From NCBI GenBank assembly GCA_001604275.1, contig LVBD01000004.1, forward strand, positions 1 through 64,000: a stretch of 64,000 nt of DNA. Reading direction: 5' to 3'. Shown here one piece after another: positions 35,262 through 43,503 of the stretch. Under the pieces are notes generated by a model. It had not been told where the DNA came from. It did no database searches and saw only the letters and a list, made by a program, of their open reading frames with translations. Both the position numbers and the translations under genes were made by a program. This DNA comes from Spirochaetales bacterium Spiro_02 (lineage in GTDB: Bacteria; Spirochaetota; Spirochaetia; Sphaerochaetales; Sphaerochaetaceae). The first letter of the stretch is position 1. Every line of letters begins with the position of its first letter.

Positions 35262-37718
35262 ATGTCCAGACAGATTGAGTTCGATCCGGTGACGCTCAGA
35301 AGCCCCCGAATGATCGATGTTCCGCAGATTCCCGTCAATCAGTATGTTCCCGATATCAAGAAAGAAGTGAAAGCCTACGGCAAGGAACGATTGGTCCGCG
35401 CCTATTACGACATGTTGCTGATTCGCGAGTTCGAGACGATGCTCGACATGATCAAGAAGGAAGGCGTCTACCAAGGCATCTCCTTCAACCACAAAGGACC
35501 GGCCCATCTGTCCGCCGGGCAGGAATCTGCGGCGGTCGGACAGTCGATGGTTCTCGGCCCCGACGACTTCATCTTCGGTTCCCATCGCAGCCATGGCGAA
35601 ATCCTCGCAAAATGTCTGTCGGCGATCTGGAAGATGGAGGATCCTTCGTTGGTGAAAGTGATGGAGGACTTCATGGGGGGCGAAACGTTCCGTGTCGTCG
35701 AGAAACACTTCCCCGGCAAGACTGTCAAGGATCTCGCCGAGAATTTCGTCATCTATGGAGCACTTGCGGAAATCTATGCGAAGCGAACCGGTTTTTCCCG
35801 TGGACTGGGAGGTTCCATGCATACGTTCTTCGCTCCATTCGGCAGCATGCCGAACAATGCGATTGTCGGAGGCTCCTGTACCATCGCCGTCGGATCGGCG
35901 CTCTACAAGAAAATCAACCGCAAAAGCGGCATCGTCATCGCCAATGTCGGTGACGGATCGCTGGCACGCGGGCCGGTATGGGAAGGGCTCGTCCTCTCTT
36001 CGATGGACCAGTACAAGACCCTGTGGGAAGAGAATCCCGGCTATCCGCCGTTCATGCTCAACTGTTTCGACAACTTCTATGCGATGGGAGGGCAGCCTGT
36101 CGGCGAGACCATGGGCTACGGCATGGCCGCCCGCGTCGGCGCAGGAGTGAATGCCGCGTCGATGCATACCGAACGGGTCGATGGGTTCAATCCGCTTGCC
36201 GTGGCCGAGGCTACCGCTCGAAAGAAGGAACTGTTGCTCAAGGGCGAAGGTCCCGCGTTCATGGATACGATCACCTACCGTTTCAGCGGCCACAGTCCGT
36301 CCGATGCCATGACGTACCGGACCAAGGAAGAACTGCAGCGATTCCGGGATCAGGATCCGATCGCCGCCTATGGCGACTATCTTGTCGCGAACAAGATCGC
36401 CAAAGCCTCCGATTTTGAAGAAATGCATGCGCAATTGCTCGAAAAGATGCGCAAGGTGCTGGAATTGACCGTCGACGATACCCTGAGTCCGATGGTAGAA
36501 GCGTCGTTCGTCGAATCGGTGATGTTTTCCAATGGAACTGTCGAGAAGTTTGATGATCGCCAGCCGGAACTGTTGCAGAGCCTCGATGAGAATCCTCGTG
36601 TCAAGCAGATCTCCCAGCGCAACCGCTATGCGTTCGATGCCGATGGAAAGCCGTATCCCGCCGCCCGCCAATACCAGTACCGCGACGCGGTTTTCGAGGC
36701 GATGGCCCACCGTTTCGCAATCGATCCGACAATGGTCGCCTATGGTGAGGACCACAGGGACTGGGGTGGTGCGTTCGCCTGCTATCGTGGTTTGACCGAA
36801 TTGCTTCCTCATCACCGGTTCTTCAATTCTCCGATCGCCGAGTCTGCCATCGTCGGTAGCGGCGTGGGGTATGCGATGTCCGGCGGACGTGCCGTCGTGG
36901 AACTGATGTACTGCGACTTTCTCGGTTGCGCCGGAGACGAAGTGTTCAATCAGATGCCCAAGTGGCAGGCGATGAGCGCCGGTGCGTTGCGGATGCCCCT
37001 GGTCCTCCGCGTGTCGGTGGGCAACAAATACGGTGCCCAGCACTCGCAGGAGTGGACTTCGATGGTCGCTGCGGTCCCTGGGCTGAAGGCAATGTATCCC
37101 GCCACCCCATACGATGTAAAGGGAATGCTCAACTATGCCCTGAGAGGCACCGACCCGGTGGTGTTCTTCGAAAGTCAGAAGCTATATGGTATCGGCGAGC
37201 AGTTCGAAACCGGCGGGGTGCCGGAAGGCTACTATGAGATTCCGGAAGGAGAGCCCGCGATCCGACGCGAGGGAAGCGACATGACGATCATCGCCCTTGG
37301 TCCTGCGCTGTATACCGCCGTTTCCGCCGCCGACAAGCTGGAGAAGGAATTCGGCCTGCACCCGGAGGTCATCGATCTTCGTTGGATCAACCCGCTCAAG
37401 TACGAGACGCTGGTCGAGTCGGTCCGGAAAACCGGACGATGCATACTCGTCACGGATTCTGCCGAACGCGGTTCATATCTCCATACCGTGGCATCCAATA
37501 TCGGGCGGCTTGCCTTCGACGCGCTCGACGCGCCTCCGGTGGTAGTCGGCTCCAAAAACTGGATCACGCCGCCGGCTGAGATGGAGGAGTACTATTTCGC
37601 CCACGCTGAGTCGGTGCTCGATGCGATCCATGAGCAGATTCTTCCGTTGCCCGGGTATGTCCCGAAGCATAACTACACCGACGGGGAGTTCTATAGAACT
37701 TCCCGCGCCGGGGTATGA
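35262..37718 (+). CDS. fused alpha-beta E1 component (TPP-dependent dehydrogenase), substrate unknown
   Basis: 818 residues in one chain. The alpha half (about 40-400) starts YYDMLLIREFETML and has KGPAHLSAGQESAAVGQSMVL, RSHGEILAK, GGSMHTF and the TPP-binding GDGSLARG (about 230) with NCFDNFYAMGG. The beta half begins near residue 475 (DAVFEAMAHRF, VAYGEDHRDWGGAF, FFNSPIAESAIVGSGVGYAMSG, VSVGNKYGAQHSQEW). About 45 extra residues lie between HGEILAK and the GGSMHTF motif, and the chain is longer than the usual fused E1 (about 660-700). It decarboxylates a 2-oxoacid or cleaves an acyloin/diketone and passes the acyl group to E2 lipoate. The sequence does not say which. Confidence 0.92.
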   Translation: MSRQIEFDPVTLRSPRMIDVPQIPVNQYVPDIKKEVKAYGKERLVRAYYDMLLIREFETMLDMIKKEGVYQGISFNHKGPAHLSAGQESAAVGQSMVLGPDDFIFGSHRSHGEILAKCLSAIWKMEDPSLVKVMEDFMGGETFRVVEKHFPGKTVKDLAENFVIYGALAEIYAKRTGFSRGLGGSMHTFFAPFGSMPNNAIVGGSCTIAVGSALYKKINRKSGIVIANVGDGSLARGPVWEGLVLSSMDQYKTLWEENPGYPPFMLNCFDNFYAMGGQPVGETMGYGMAARVGAGVNAASMHTERVDGFNPLAVAEATARKKELLLKGEGPAFMDTITYRFSGHSPSDAMTYRTKEELQRFRDQDPIAAYGDYLVANKIAKASDFEEMHAQLLEKMRKVLELTVDDTLSPMVEASFVESVMFSNGTVEKFDDRQPELLQSLDENPRVKQISQRNRYAFDADGKPYPAARQYQYRDAVFEAMAHRFAIDPTMVAYGEDHRDWGGAFACYRGLTELLPHHRFFNSPIAESAIVGSGVGYAMSGGRAVVELMYCDFLGCAGDEVFNQMPKWQAMSAGALRMPLVLRVSVGNKYGAQHSQEWTSMVAAVPGLKAMYPATPYDVKGMLNYALRGTDPVVFFESQKLYGIGEQFETGGVPEGYYEIPEGEPAIRREGSDMTIIALGPALYTAVSAADKLEKEFGLHPEVIDLRWINPLKYETLVESVRKTGRCILVTDSAERGSYLHTVASNIGRLAFDALDAPPVVVGSKNWITPPAEMEEYYFAHAESVLDAIHEQILPLPGYVPKHNYTDGEFYRTSRAGV

Positions 37719-37750
37719 CGTCTTCCCCGGGAAGGCGGCAAGGAGCGCAC

Positions 37751-39082
37751 ATGGTGGTGGAGAAACTCGAACAGCAGGTCAATGATCCCGATCGCGCCGT
37801 CCGTCTGGCGGCGGCGGCCGAGCTGGGGCGCCTGATCCGTGAAGGGGACCTGACGCGGACCGCGTTGGAGGAAGTGAACAATCATGTCCATACGACATGG
37901 TCGTTCAGCCCCTATGAACCGGCCGCGGCCGCCTGGCAAGCATGGAAAGCCGGGCTCGGTATCGTTGGGAGCATCGACCACGACAGCATCGGGGCCGCAA
38001 GGGAGCTGCGCGACGCTTGTGCGATGATCGGAATCGCCAGCACCGTAGGCTTCGAGCTACGGGTCAGTTTCCTCGACACCCCATTGGCCGACAGGAAGAT
38101 CAACAATCCCGACTCCGCGGGAATCGTCTACATGTGCGTCCATGGCGTGCCTCTCGCGCAGATCGACCGGGTGGCGCGGTTCCTCGCTCCGGTAAACATC
38201 GAACGTAATAAGCGAAATCTTGCCCAGGTCGAACGACTGCAGACGCTTGTCGGTAGGTATGGATATGATCTGGACTTCGAGCGCGATGTCGTTCCCCTTT
38301 CCCGGGCCGACGAAGGAGGAAGCATTACCGAACGACATATTCTCTATGCGATGGCGCTTCAGACGATCAGCATGAAAGGCAAGGGGGAGCCGTTGGTCGA
38401 TTTTCTGCGCAAGGAACTGCGCATCCCTCTTTCAACTGGCGTGGAAGGACTGTTGCTCGACGAGGGGAACCCCCACTATGCCTATGATCTGCTCGGTGTG
38501 TTCAAAAGTAACTTCCTGTCAAGGTTCTTCATCCAGCCCGGACGGGAGGAATGCCTGGACGCCAGGACCGTCGTTTCCTTCGGGAAGTCGATCGGGGCGA
38601 TTCCCGCCTATGCATACCTTGGAGATGTCGGACAGAGCGTCACCGGGGACAAGCGGGAGGAACACTTCGAGGATTCCTATCTCGATCAGTTGATGGACGT
38701 TCTTGTCGATCTCGGATATCCGGCAATCACTTATATGCCGCCGCGCAATACCGTAGCGCAGATGGAACGGCTCCAGCATCTTGCCCGCGAACGGGATCTG
38801 ATGGAGATCAGCGGTGTGGACATCAATTCCTCGCGTCAGAGCTTCAACTGTCCGGAACTGCTTTTGCCGTGTTGCCGGCATCTGGTCGATGCCGCATGGG
38901 CGCTGGTCGCCCATGAGAAGCTGTCCGATCGCGATCCGAAATTGGGTTTGTTCTGCGAGGACAATCCGCTGGCGGATCTTTCCTTGACAGAGCGTCTCGC
39001 CCGATATTCTGCGATGGGAAGAAAGATGGATCCGCGACATCCGGAGCGAATCATGGAACTATGGGAGGGAAGAAAAGCATGA
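37751..39082 (+). CDS. PHP-domain metal-dependent hydrolase, function unknown
   Basis: 443 residues. The PHP metal-binding motifs are NNHVHTTWSFSPY (HxH, about 53-65), GSIDHDSIGAA (the DHD motif, about 88-98) and VGFELRVSF (conserved Glu). The C-terminal half has no motif I recognise beyond EISGVDINSSRQSF and a cysteine pair LLPCCRHL. PHP proteins are phosphoesterases such as histidinol phosphatase or lactonase-like hydrolases, so a sugar-phosphate or cyclic ester may be the substrate. ATG 37751 is used (AGGAG five bases upstream); an earlier ATG at 37715 overlaps the E1 stop. The SDR gene begins within its stop (ATGA). Confidence 0.75.
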   Translation: MVVEKLEQQVNDPDRAVRLAAAAELGRLIREGDLTRTALEEVNNHVHTTWSFSPYEPAAAAWQAWKAGLGIVGSIDHDSIGAARELRDACAMIGIASTVGFELRVSFLDTPLADRKINNPDSAGIVYMCVHGVPLAQIDRVARFLAPVNIERNKRNLAQVERLQTLVGRYGYDLDFERDVVPLSRADEGGSITERHILYAMALQTISMKGKGEPLVDFLRKELRIPLSTGVEGLLLDEGNPHYAYDLLGVFKSNFLSRFFIQPGREECLDARTVVSFGKSIGAIPAYAYLGDVGQSVTGDKREEHFEDSYLDQLMDVLVDLGYPAITYMPPRNTVAQMERLQHLARERDLMEISGVDINSSRQSFNCPELLLPCCRHLVDAAWALVAHEKLSDRDPKLGLFCEDNPLADLSLTERLARYSAMGRKMDPRHPERIMELWEGRKA

Positions 39083-40248
39083 TGACGTCTTGTTGCGTTG
39101 ATCCGAGAACGGAAATTCCTGTTCTCCTGAGAGGCCTTACGTTCGACGGCGAAAAGGGCCTGTTCGTCCATACATTGGATACCGATTCCCCGACGAGGAC
39201 TGCATCCCTTGAACTGGAAGCTCCCTCCGGAGATCTTGCAACGACAGTGGAAGCATGGAAAACCGGAATGCATGCATATTATGAGGCAAAGAAAGCGTTT
39301 CCGGCTATTGTTTCTGTGGCTGGAACGTCGCTTGTGATGGGGCTTGGTTCATCCTACGACGAAGCTGTCTCCGCCAAAGGCGTGTCGGCGGATCCACTGT
39401 CGGAAGGATCGTCGGCCCGTGGGGACGTGGTTCGCGGCAAGATCGCGCTGGTCACCGGCGGAGCCCAGGGGTTCGGAGAAGGAATCGTGCGCGGCCTATG
39501 TTCCCTCGGCGCGTTCGTCTATATCGCAGACATGAATACGGCGGGTGCCGAAAAGCTCGCAGTTTCGCTCAACGAAGCGGCCGGCCGGACGGTTGCCGCC
39601 GGACTGTTCGTCAATGTGACCGACGAAGATTCCGTCAAGGCGATGATGGACGAAGTCGCCCTTCGTACAGGGGGACTGGATCTTTTCGTCAGCAATGCCG
39701 GCGTGCTTCGCGCGGGGAGCGTCAAGACGATGGAGCTAAAGGACTTCCAGTTCGTGACCAGCGTCGATTATACCGGATTCTTCCTCTGCTGCAAGCACGC
39801 TTCGGTGCAGCTGGCGTTGCAGAACCTGCCGTCGAAAGCCTATTTCACCGACTTGGTGGCGATCAGCAGCAAGTCGGGGCTTGAAGGATCGAACAAGAAC
39901 GGTGCATACGCCGGGGCTAAGTTCGGCGCAATCGGGCTGACGCAGAGCTATGCGCTGGAACTGGTGTCCGACAACATCAAGGTCAACGCCGTATGCCCCG
40001 GAAACTTTCTCGATGGACCTCTCTGGTCCGATCCCGAGAAAGGTCTGTTCGTCCAATATCTGGCGGCGGGCAAGGTGCCCGGGGCAAGAAGCGTCGCCGA
40101 TGTAAGGCGATTCTACGAAGCGAAAGTACCGATGAACCGCGGATGCCGTACCGAAGACGTGCTTCGGGCCATCTGCTATATCGTCGAACAGAAATACGAG
40201 ACCGGGCAGGCGGTTCCTGTCACCGGGGGACAAGTGATGTTGAACTAG
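39079..40248 (+). CDS. short-chain dehydrogenase with a 115-residue N-terminal extension (detached SDR half of RhaE/RhaEW-type proteins)
   Basis: 389 residues. The SDR domain (about 117-389) has the cofactor motif IALVTGGAQGFGEGI, NAG in VSNAGVLRAG, catalytic YxxxK in GAYAGAKFGAIG (about 277-281) and the ending TGQAVPVTGGQVMLN. GKIALVTGGAQGFGEGI and YIADMN are typical of the C-terminal half of bifunctional rhamnulose-phosphate aldolase/dehydrogenases. The extension contains FPAIVSVAGTSLVMGLGSSYDEA, which resembles the PKVVCVQGRGVFAFG segment of the separate aldolase at 24.9 kb, so it looks like a retained linker. By analogy it could oxidise L-lactaldehyde, or act like sorbitol-6-phosphate dehydrogenase. 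It starts by ATGA overlap with the PHP gene. Confidence 0.85.
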   Translation: MMTSCCVDPRTEIPVLLRGLTFDGEKGLFVHTLDTDSPTRTASLELEAPSGDLATTVEAWKTGMHAYYEAKKAFPAIVSVAGTSLVMGLGSSYDEAVSAKGVSADPLSEGSSARGDVVRGKIALVTGGAQGFGEGIVRGLCSLGAFVYIADMNTAGAEKLAVSLNEAAGRTVAAGLFVNVTDEDSVKAMMDEVALRTGGLDLFVSNAGVLRAGSVKTMELKDFQFVTSVDYTGFFLCCKHASVQLALQNLPSKAYFTDLVAISSKSGLEGSNKNGAYAGAKFGAIGLTQSYALELVSDNIKVNAVCPGNFLDGPLWSDPEKGLFVQYLAAGKVPGARSVADVRRFYEAKVPMNRGCRTEDVLRAICYIVEQKYETGQAVPVTGGQVMLN

Positions 40249-40304
40249 GTAAAAATGCCTGGTGCGACCCGCAATCATCCGATTATATATCGAAGGATCA
40301 TGAC

Positions 40305-41570
40305 ATGAAGACAAGAGCAGTGAGGTTATATGGGGTCAACGACCTGCGTATCGAAGAGTTTGAGCTTCCATCCATCAAGGACGATGAAATCCTCGCCAAG
40401 GTGGTGACCAACAGCGTATGCATGAGCGACCATAAGGCAGCGGAACAAGGCGCGGCCCACAAGCGTGTTCCAGACGACGTCGCGGACAACCCGATCATTC
40501 TCGGCCATGAGTTCTGCGGAGAGATCGTCGAAGTCGGTGCGAAATGGGCCGATCGCTTTTCCGCCGGCAATCTCTTTTCCATCCAGCCTGCTTTGAACTA
40601 CAAGGGCTCCCTAGCGGCGCCCGGGTATTCGTACCGGTATATCGGCGGGGACTCCACGTATATCGTCATTCCACGCGAGGTGATGGAGATGGACTGTCTT
40701 CTGCCGTATGACGGCGAGGCGTTCTTTCTCGGTTCGCTTGCAGAACCTGTCTCCTGCATCGTAGGGACCTATCACGCAATGTATCACACCAAGGCTGGGT
40801 CGTATGTCCACGACATGGGAATCGTGGAGGGAGGCGCTCTGGCCATCCTTGCCGGGGTGGGACCGATGGGACTCGGCGCGATCGACTACGGCATCCATTG
40901 CGACCGGCGACCCGGCCTTCTGGTCGTCACCGATATCGACGACGCCCGGCTCGCTCGAGCGGCTCAGCTCTATCCCGTGGAGGAGGCCGCCCGCAACGGG
41001 GTGAAGCTCGTCTATGTCAATACGAAGGACATGGCCGATCCCGTTGCTGAGCTGATGCGGCTGTCCGGCGGGAAAGGGTACGACGATGTCCTGGTGATGG
41101 CACCAGTCAGACAGTTGGTGGAGCAGGGGGATGCGATCCTCGCCAAGGACGGGTGTCTGAACTTCTTCGCCGGGCCGAACAGGACCGATTTCATCGCGGC
41201 GATGAATTTCTATAACGTCCACTACGCATCGCACCACATCGTGGGGACCAGCGGAGGCAATACCGCGGACATGGTCGAGTCCTTGCGGATGATGGAGACC
41301 GGATTGCTGAATCCATCCGCCATGGTGACCCATATCGGCGGCTTGTCGGCGGTTCCGCAGACAGTGATCGATCTTCCGGCTATTCCCGGCGGCAAGAAGC
41401 TGATGTATACCCATCTGGATCTGCCGCTGACCGCCATCGCCGATTTCGAAAAACTCGGCGAACAGGATCCTTTGTTCGCCGAATTGGCCCGCTTGGTGGC
41501 AAAGCACAACGGGCTGTGGTCCGCCGAGGCCGAGCGATACCTGCTTTCCCATGTCCCCAGTCGGGACTGA
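40305..41570 (+). CDS. zinc-type alcohol dehydrogenase, L-sorbose-1-phosphate-reductase-like
   Basis: 421 residues of the MDR superfamily. Catalytic zinc ligands are seen in NSVCMSDHKAA (Cys about 38) and ILGHEFCGEI (GHE). The structural-zinc cysteine lobe of many alcohol dehydrogenases is absent. NAD(P) binding lies around LAILAGVGPMGLGAIDYGI (about 180-198). Family resemblance is to SorE, which interconverts ketose and polyol phosphates. It lies between the SDR and rhamnulokinase genes in the same direction, so it probably acts on an intermediate of this pathway. AAGGA nine bases before ATG 40305 sets the start. Confidence 0.8.
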   Translation: MKTRAVRLYGVNDLRIEEFELPSIKDDEILAKVVTNSVCMSDHKAAEQGAAHKRVPDDVADNPIILGHEFCGEIVEVGAKWADRFSAGNLFSIQPALNYKGSLAAPGYSYRYIGGDSTYIVIPREVMEMDCLLPYDGEAFFLGSLAEPVSCIVGTYHAMYHTKAGSYVHDMGIVEGGALAILAGVGPMGLGAIDYGIHCDRRPGLLVVTDIDDARLARAAQLYPVEEAARNGVKLVYVNTKDMADPVAELMRLSGGKGYDDVLVMAPVRQLVEQGDAILAKDGCLNFFAGPNRTDFIAAMNFYNVHYASHHIVGTSGGNTADMVESLRMMETGLLNPSAMVTHIGGLSAVPQTVIDLPAIPGGKKLMYTHLDLPLTAIADFEKLGEQDPLFAELARLVAKHNGLWSAEAERYLLSHVPSRD

Positions 41571-41637
41571 CGCGAAGACGCCGGGCCGACAACGGTAGGA
41601 TCGAGCCTTGGCTTTTGGAACACAGGAGGAACTGCTG

Positions 41638-43083
41638 ATGGAAAGGAATGGAAGAAAGAAATACATCGCCGTCGATCTGGGGGCCTCCAATGGGCGCGTC
41701 ATCGTCGGGAATTTGGAAGAATTCGAGGTCGTCCATCGATTCGTCACCCGTAACGAAAGGATTCTGGGAGAGCTATACTGGGATATCATCGGAATCTATT
41801 CCGAGATTCTTCAAGGATTGAAGCGGGCGTTCTCGCTCTATGGAGACGACATCGTGTCCATAGGGATCGATACCTGGGGAGTCGACTACGGGCTGGTCGA
41901 CGGCCACGGTTCGCTTGTTTCTCCATCCTATCATTACCGGGATGGACGAACCGACGGTCTCATTGAGGAGCTTGCCGCACGGTTCGGCGGCAAGGCTGTG
42001 ATCTATGGACATACCGGCATCGCGTTCCAACCGTTCAACACACTCTATCAGCTGGCGGCGATGCAGCGGGATCGTCCAGAGGCTCTCGCCGCGACGAAGC
42101 GCTATCTATCGGTTCCCGACCTGCTTGCCTACTGGCTTACCGGAGTCATGAAGAACGAGCGATCCCACGCTTCCACCACGCAGCTCTATGATCCTGTGAC
42201 GAAGGACTGGTCGTGGAAAGTCATCGATACGATGGGATTCGACAGGACTCTGTTTGGCGAAATCGTCGACAGCGGCACTGTTCTGGGCGGTCTGACCGAA
42301 GCGCTTCGCCATGATCTTGGGGCTTCCGCGGCGGTGCAGGTAATCGCCACCGCCGCTCATGATACCGCCAGCGCAGTCGCCGCCGTGCCATCGTCGGCAG
42401 GGGAGACGCCGCTCTATATTTCGAGCGGAACCTGGTCGTTGCTCGGCGTGGAGCTGGATTCTCCGCTTCTATGTCAGGAGGCGATCGACTGCGGATTCAC
42501 CAACGAGGTGTCTGCCAGCGGATCCATCCGGTTCCTCAAGAACATCATGGGGATGTGGATCCAGCAGGAGTGCGTCAGATATTGGGAGTCTTGTGGCGAG
42601 AAGCTCAGCTGGAAGGAGTTGGATGAGCAGACGATGATTGCGGCGGACACGTACGACGGCTTGATCGATCCCGACGACGGGCGGTTCCTCAAGCCGAACA
42701 GTCATGAGTCGCTGATGACTGATCGTATCGTCGCTTGGTGCGTCGAAAACGGCGTCGCGCCTCCTTCGACCAAGGGCCAGTTCATGGTCGCGATCTATCG
42801 AGGCCTTGCCAACGCCTATGCCCAGGCGATAGCGCAGGTAAGCGATCTGACTGGCCGTTCGTTCAATACGTTGAATATCATCGGCGGCGGTAGCAAGAAC
42901 GAGATTCTCGATCAATGGGCGGCGGATGCCACCGGTCTTTCCGTAGTCGCCGGTCCTGTCGAAGCGACCGCGCTGGGCAACATCATGGTCCAGATGCTCG
43001 CCATGGGCGATATCGTTTCGATCCAGGAGGGACGGGATCTGCTTCGGACCGTCCAACAGGTGAAGATGTTCGCCCCGGCCTGA
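41638..43083 (+). CDS. rhaB: rhamnulokinase
   Basis: 481 residues, normal for RhaB (489), FGGY kinase family. Phosphate-binding IAVDLGASNGRVIVG (about 8-22), GIDTWGVDYGLVDG (about 78-91, catalytic Asp region), FNTLYQLAA, YLSVPDLLAYWLTG, YISSGTWSLLGVE and NIIGGGSKNEILDQWAADATG are characteristic. It phosphorylates L-rhamnulose at C1; FGGY rhamnulokinases can also accept related 6-deoxyketoses, which matters because no fuculokinase is present. AGGAGG nine bases before ATG 41638 sets the start. It is the last gene of the series that begins with the DeoR gene. Confidence 0.95.
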   Translation: MERNGRKKYIAVDLGASNGRVIVGNLEEFEVVHRFVTRNERILGELYWDIIGIYSEILQGLKRAFSLYGDDIVSIGIDTWGVDYGLVDGHGSLVSPSYHYRDGRTDGLIEELAARFGGKAVIYGHTGIAFQPFNTLYQLAAMQRDRPEALAATKRYLSVPDLLAYWLTGVMKNERSHASTTQLYDPVTKDWSWKVIDTMGFDRTLFGEIVDSGTVLGGLTEALRHDLGASAAVQVIATAAHDTASAVAAVPSSAGETPLYISSGTWSLLGVELDSPLLCQEAIDCGFTNEVSASGSIRFLKNIMGMWIQQECVRYWESCGEKLSWKELDEQTMIAADTYDGLIDPDDGRFLKPNSHESLMTDRIVAWCVENGVAPPSTKGQFMVAIYRGLANAYAQAIAQVSDLTGRSFNTLNIIGGGSKNEILDQWAADATGLSVVAGPVEATALGNIMVQMLAMGDIVSIQEGRDLLRTVQQVKMFAPA

Positions 43084-43349
43084 CTCGGACGTATGGCGAT
43101 GCGCCACGGATGGAGAGGGGAACCTCCGTGGCGTCGGACGCTTGCGCGACCTTGTCCCATCCCGCGAGATGTCAAGCGGCGGAAAAACCGTCTGCAAACA
43201 AGGGCCTCAATGCGTATCCGTTGTGCCAGCAGATATCATCCGAGTGATGAAACGATGGCATAGATTTCCGTGTTCTGGGAATTTTCTTGTGTTGCTCATG
43301 AGTGATAGGCTATTGTATGAATGACTTTCGGGGTTCTTTGATTTTTCCT

Positions 43350-43363
43350 TGTAAACGTTTACA
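43350..43363. promoter_or_regulatory. perfect LacI-type operator upstream of the second sugar importer, in a 420-base gap
   Basis: TGTAAACGTTTACA is a perfect 14-base palindrome of the LacI/GalR type. TTGACA follows at 43371-43376 without a good -10 at normal spacing. TTGTGT (43287-43292), 18 bases, TATTGT (43311-43316) is a possible promoter upstream. In the rest of the gap 43084-43503 I see nothing definite. A near-identical site lies at the fucI promoter (21877-21890). Confidence 0.75.
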
Positions 43364-43503
43364 TTTTTTGTTGACAAACTGGAAAACCGATGGGAAGATA
43401 CAATTGTCGGCGATGGTTCATACGTTTCGTCGGCGTAAAAGAACGAGGGAAAAGCCTGTCGGGGTGGCAAGACCCTGAACGTGCAAACAAAAGGAGAACA
43501 CGT

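Noticed and set aside
34398-37043. Long open frame (881 codons) on the minus strand
   Set aside because: It lies entirely opposite the E3 and E1 genes, whose motifs are unmistakable. Its translation is rich in His, Arg and Asp without any family motif, as expected from antisense of GC-biased codons.
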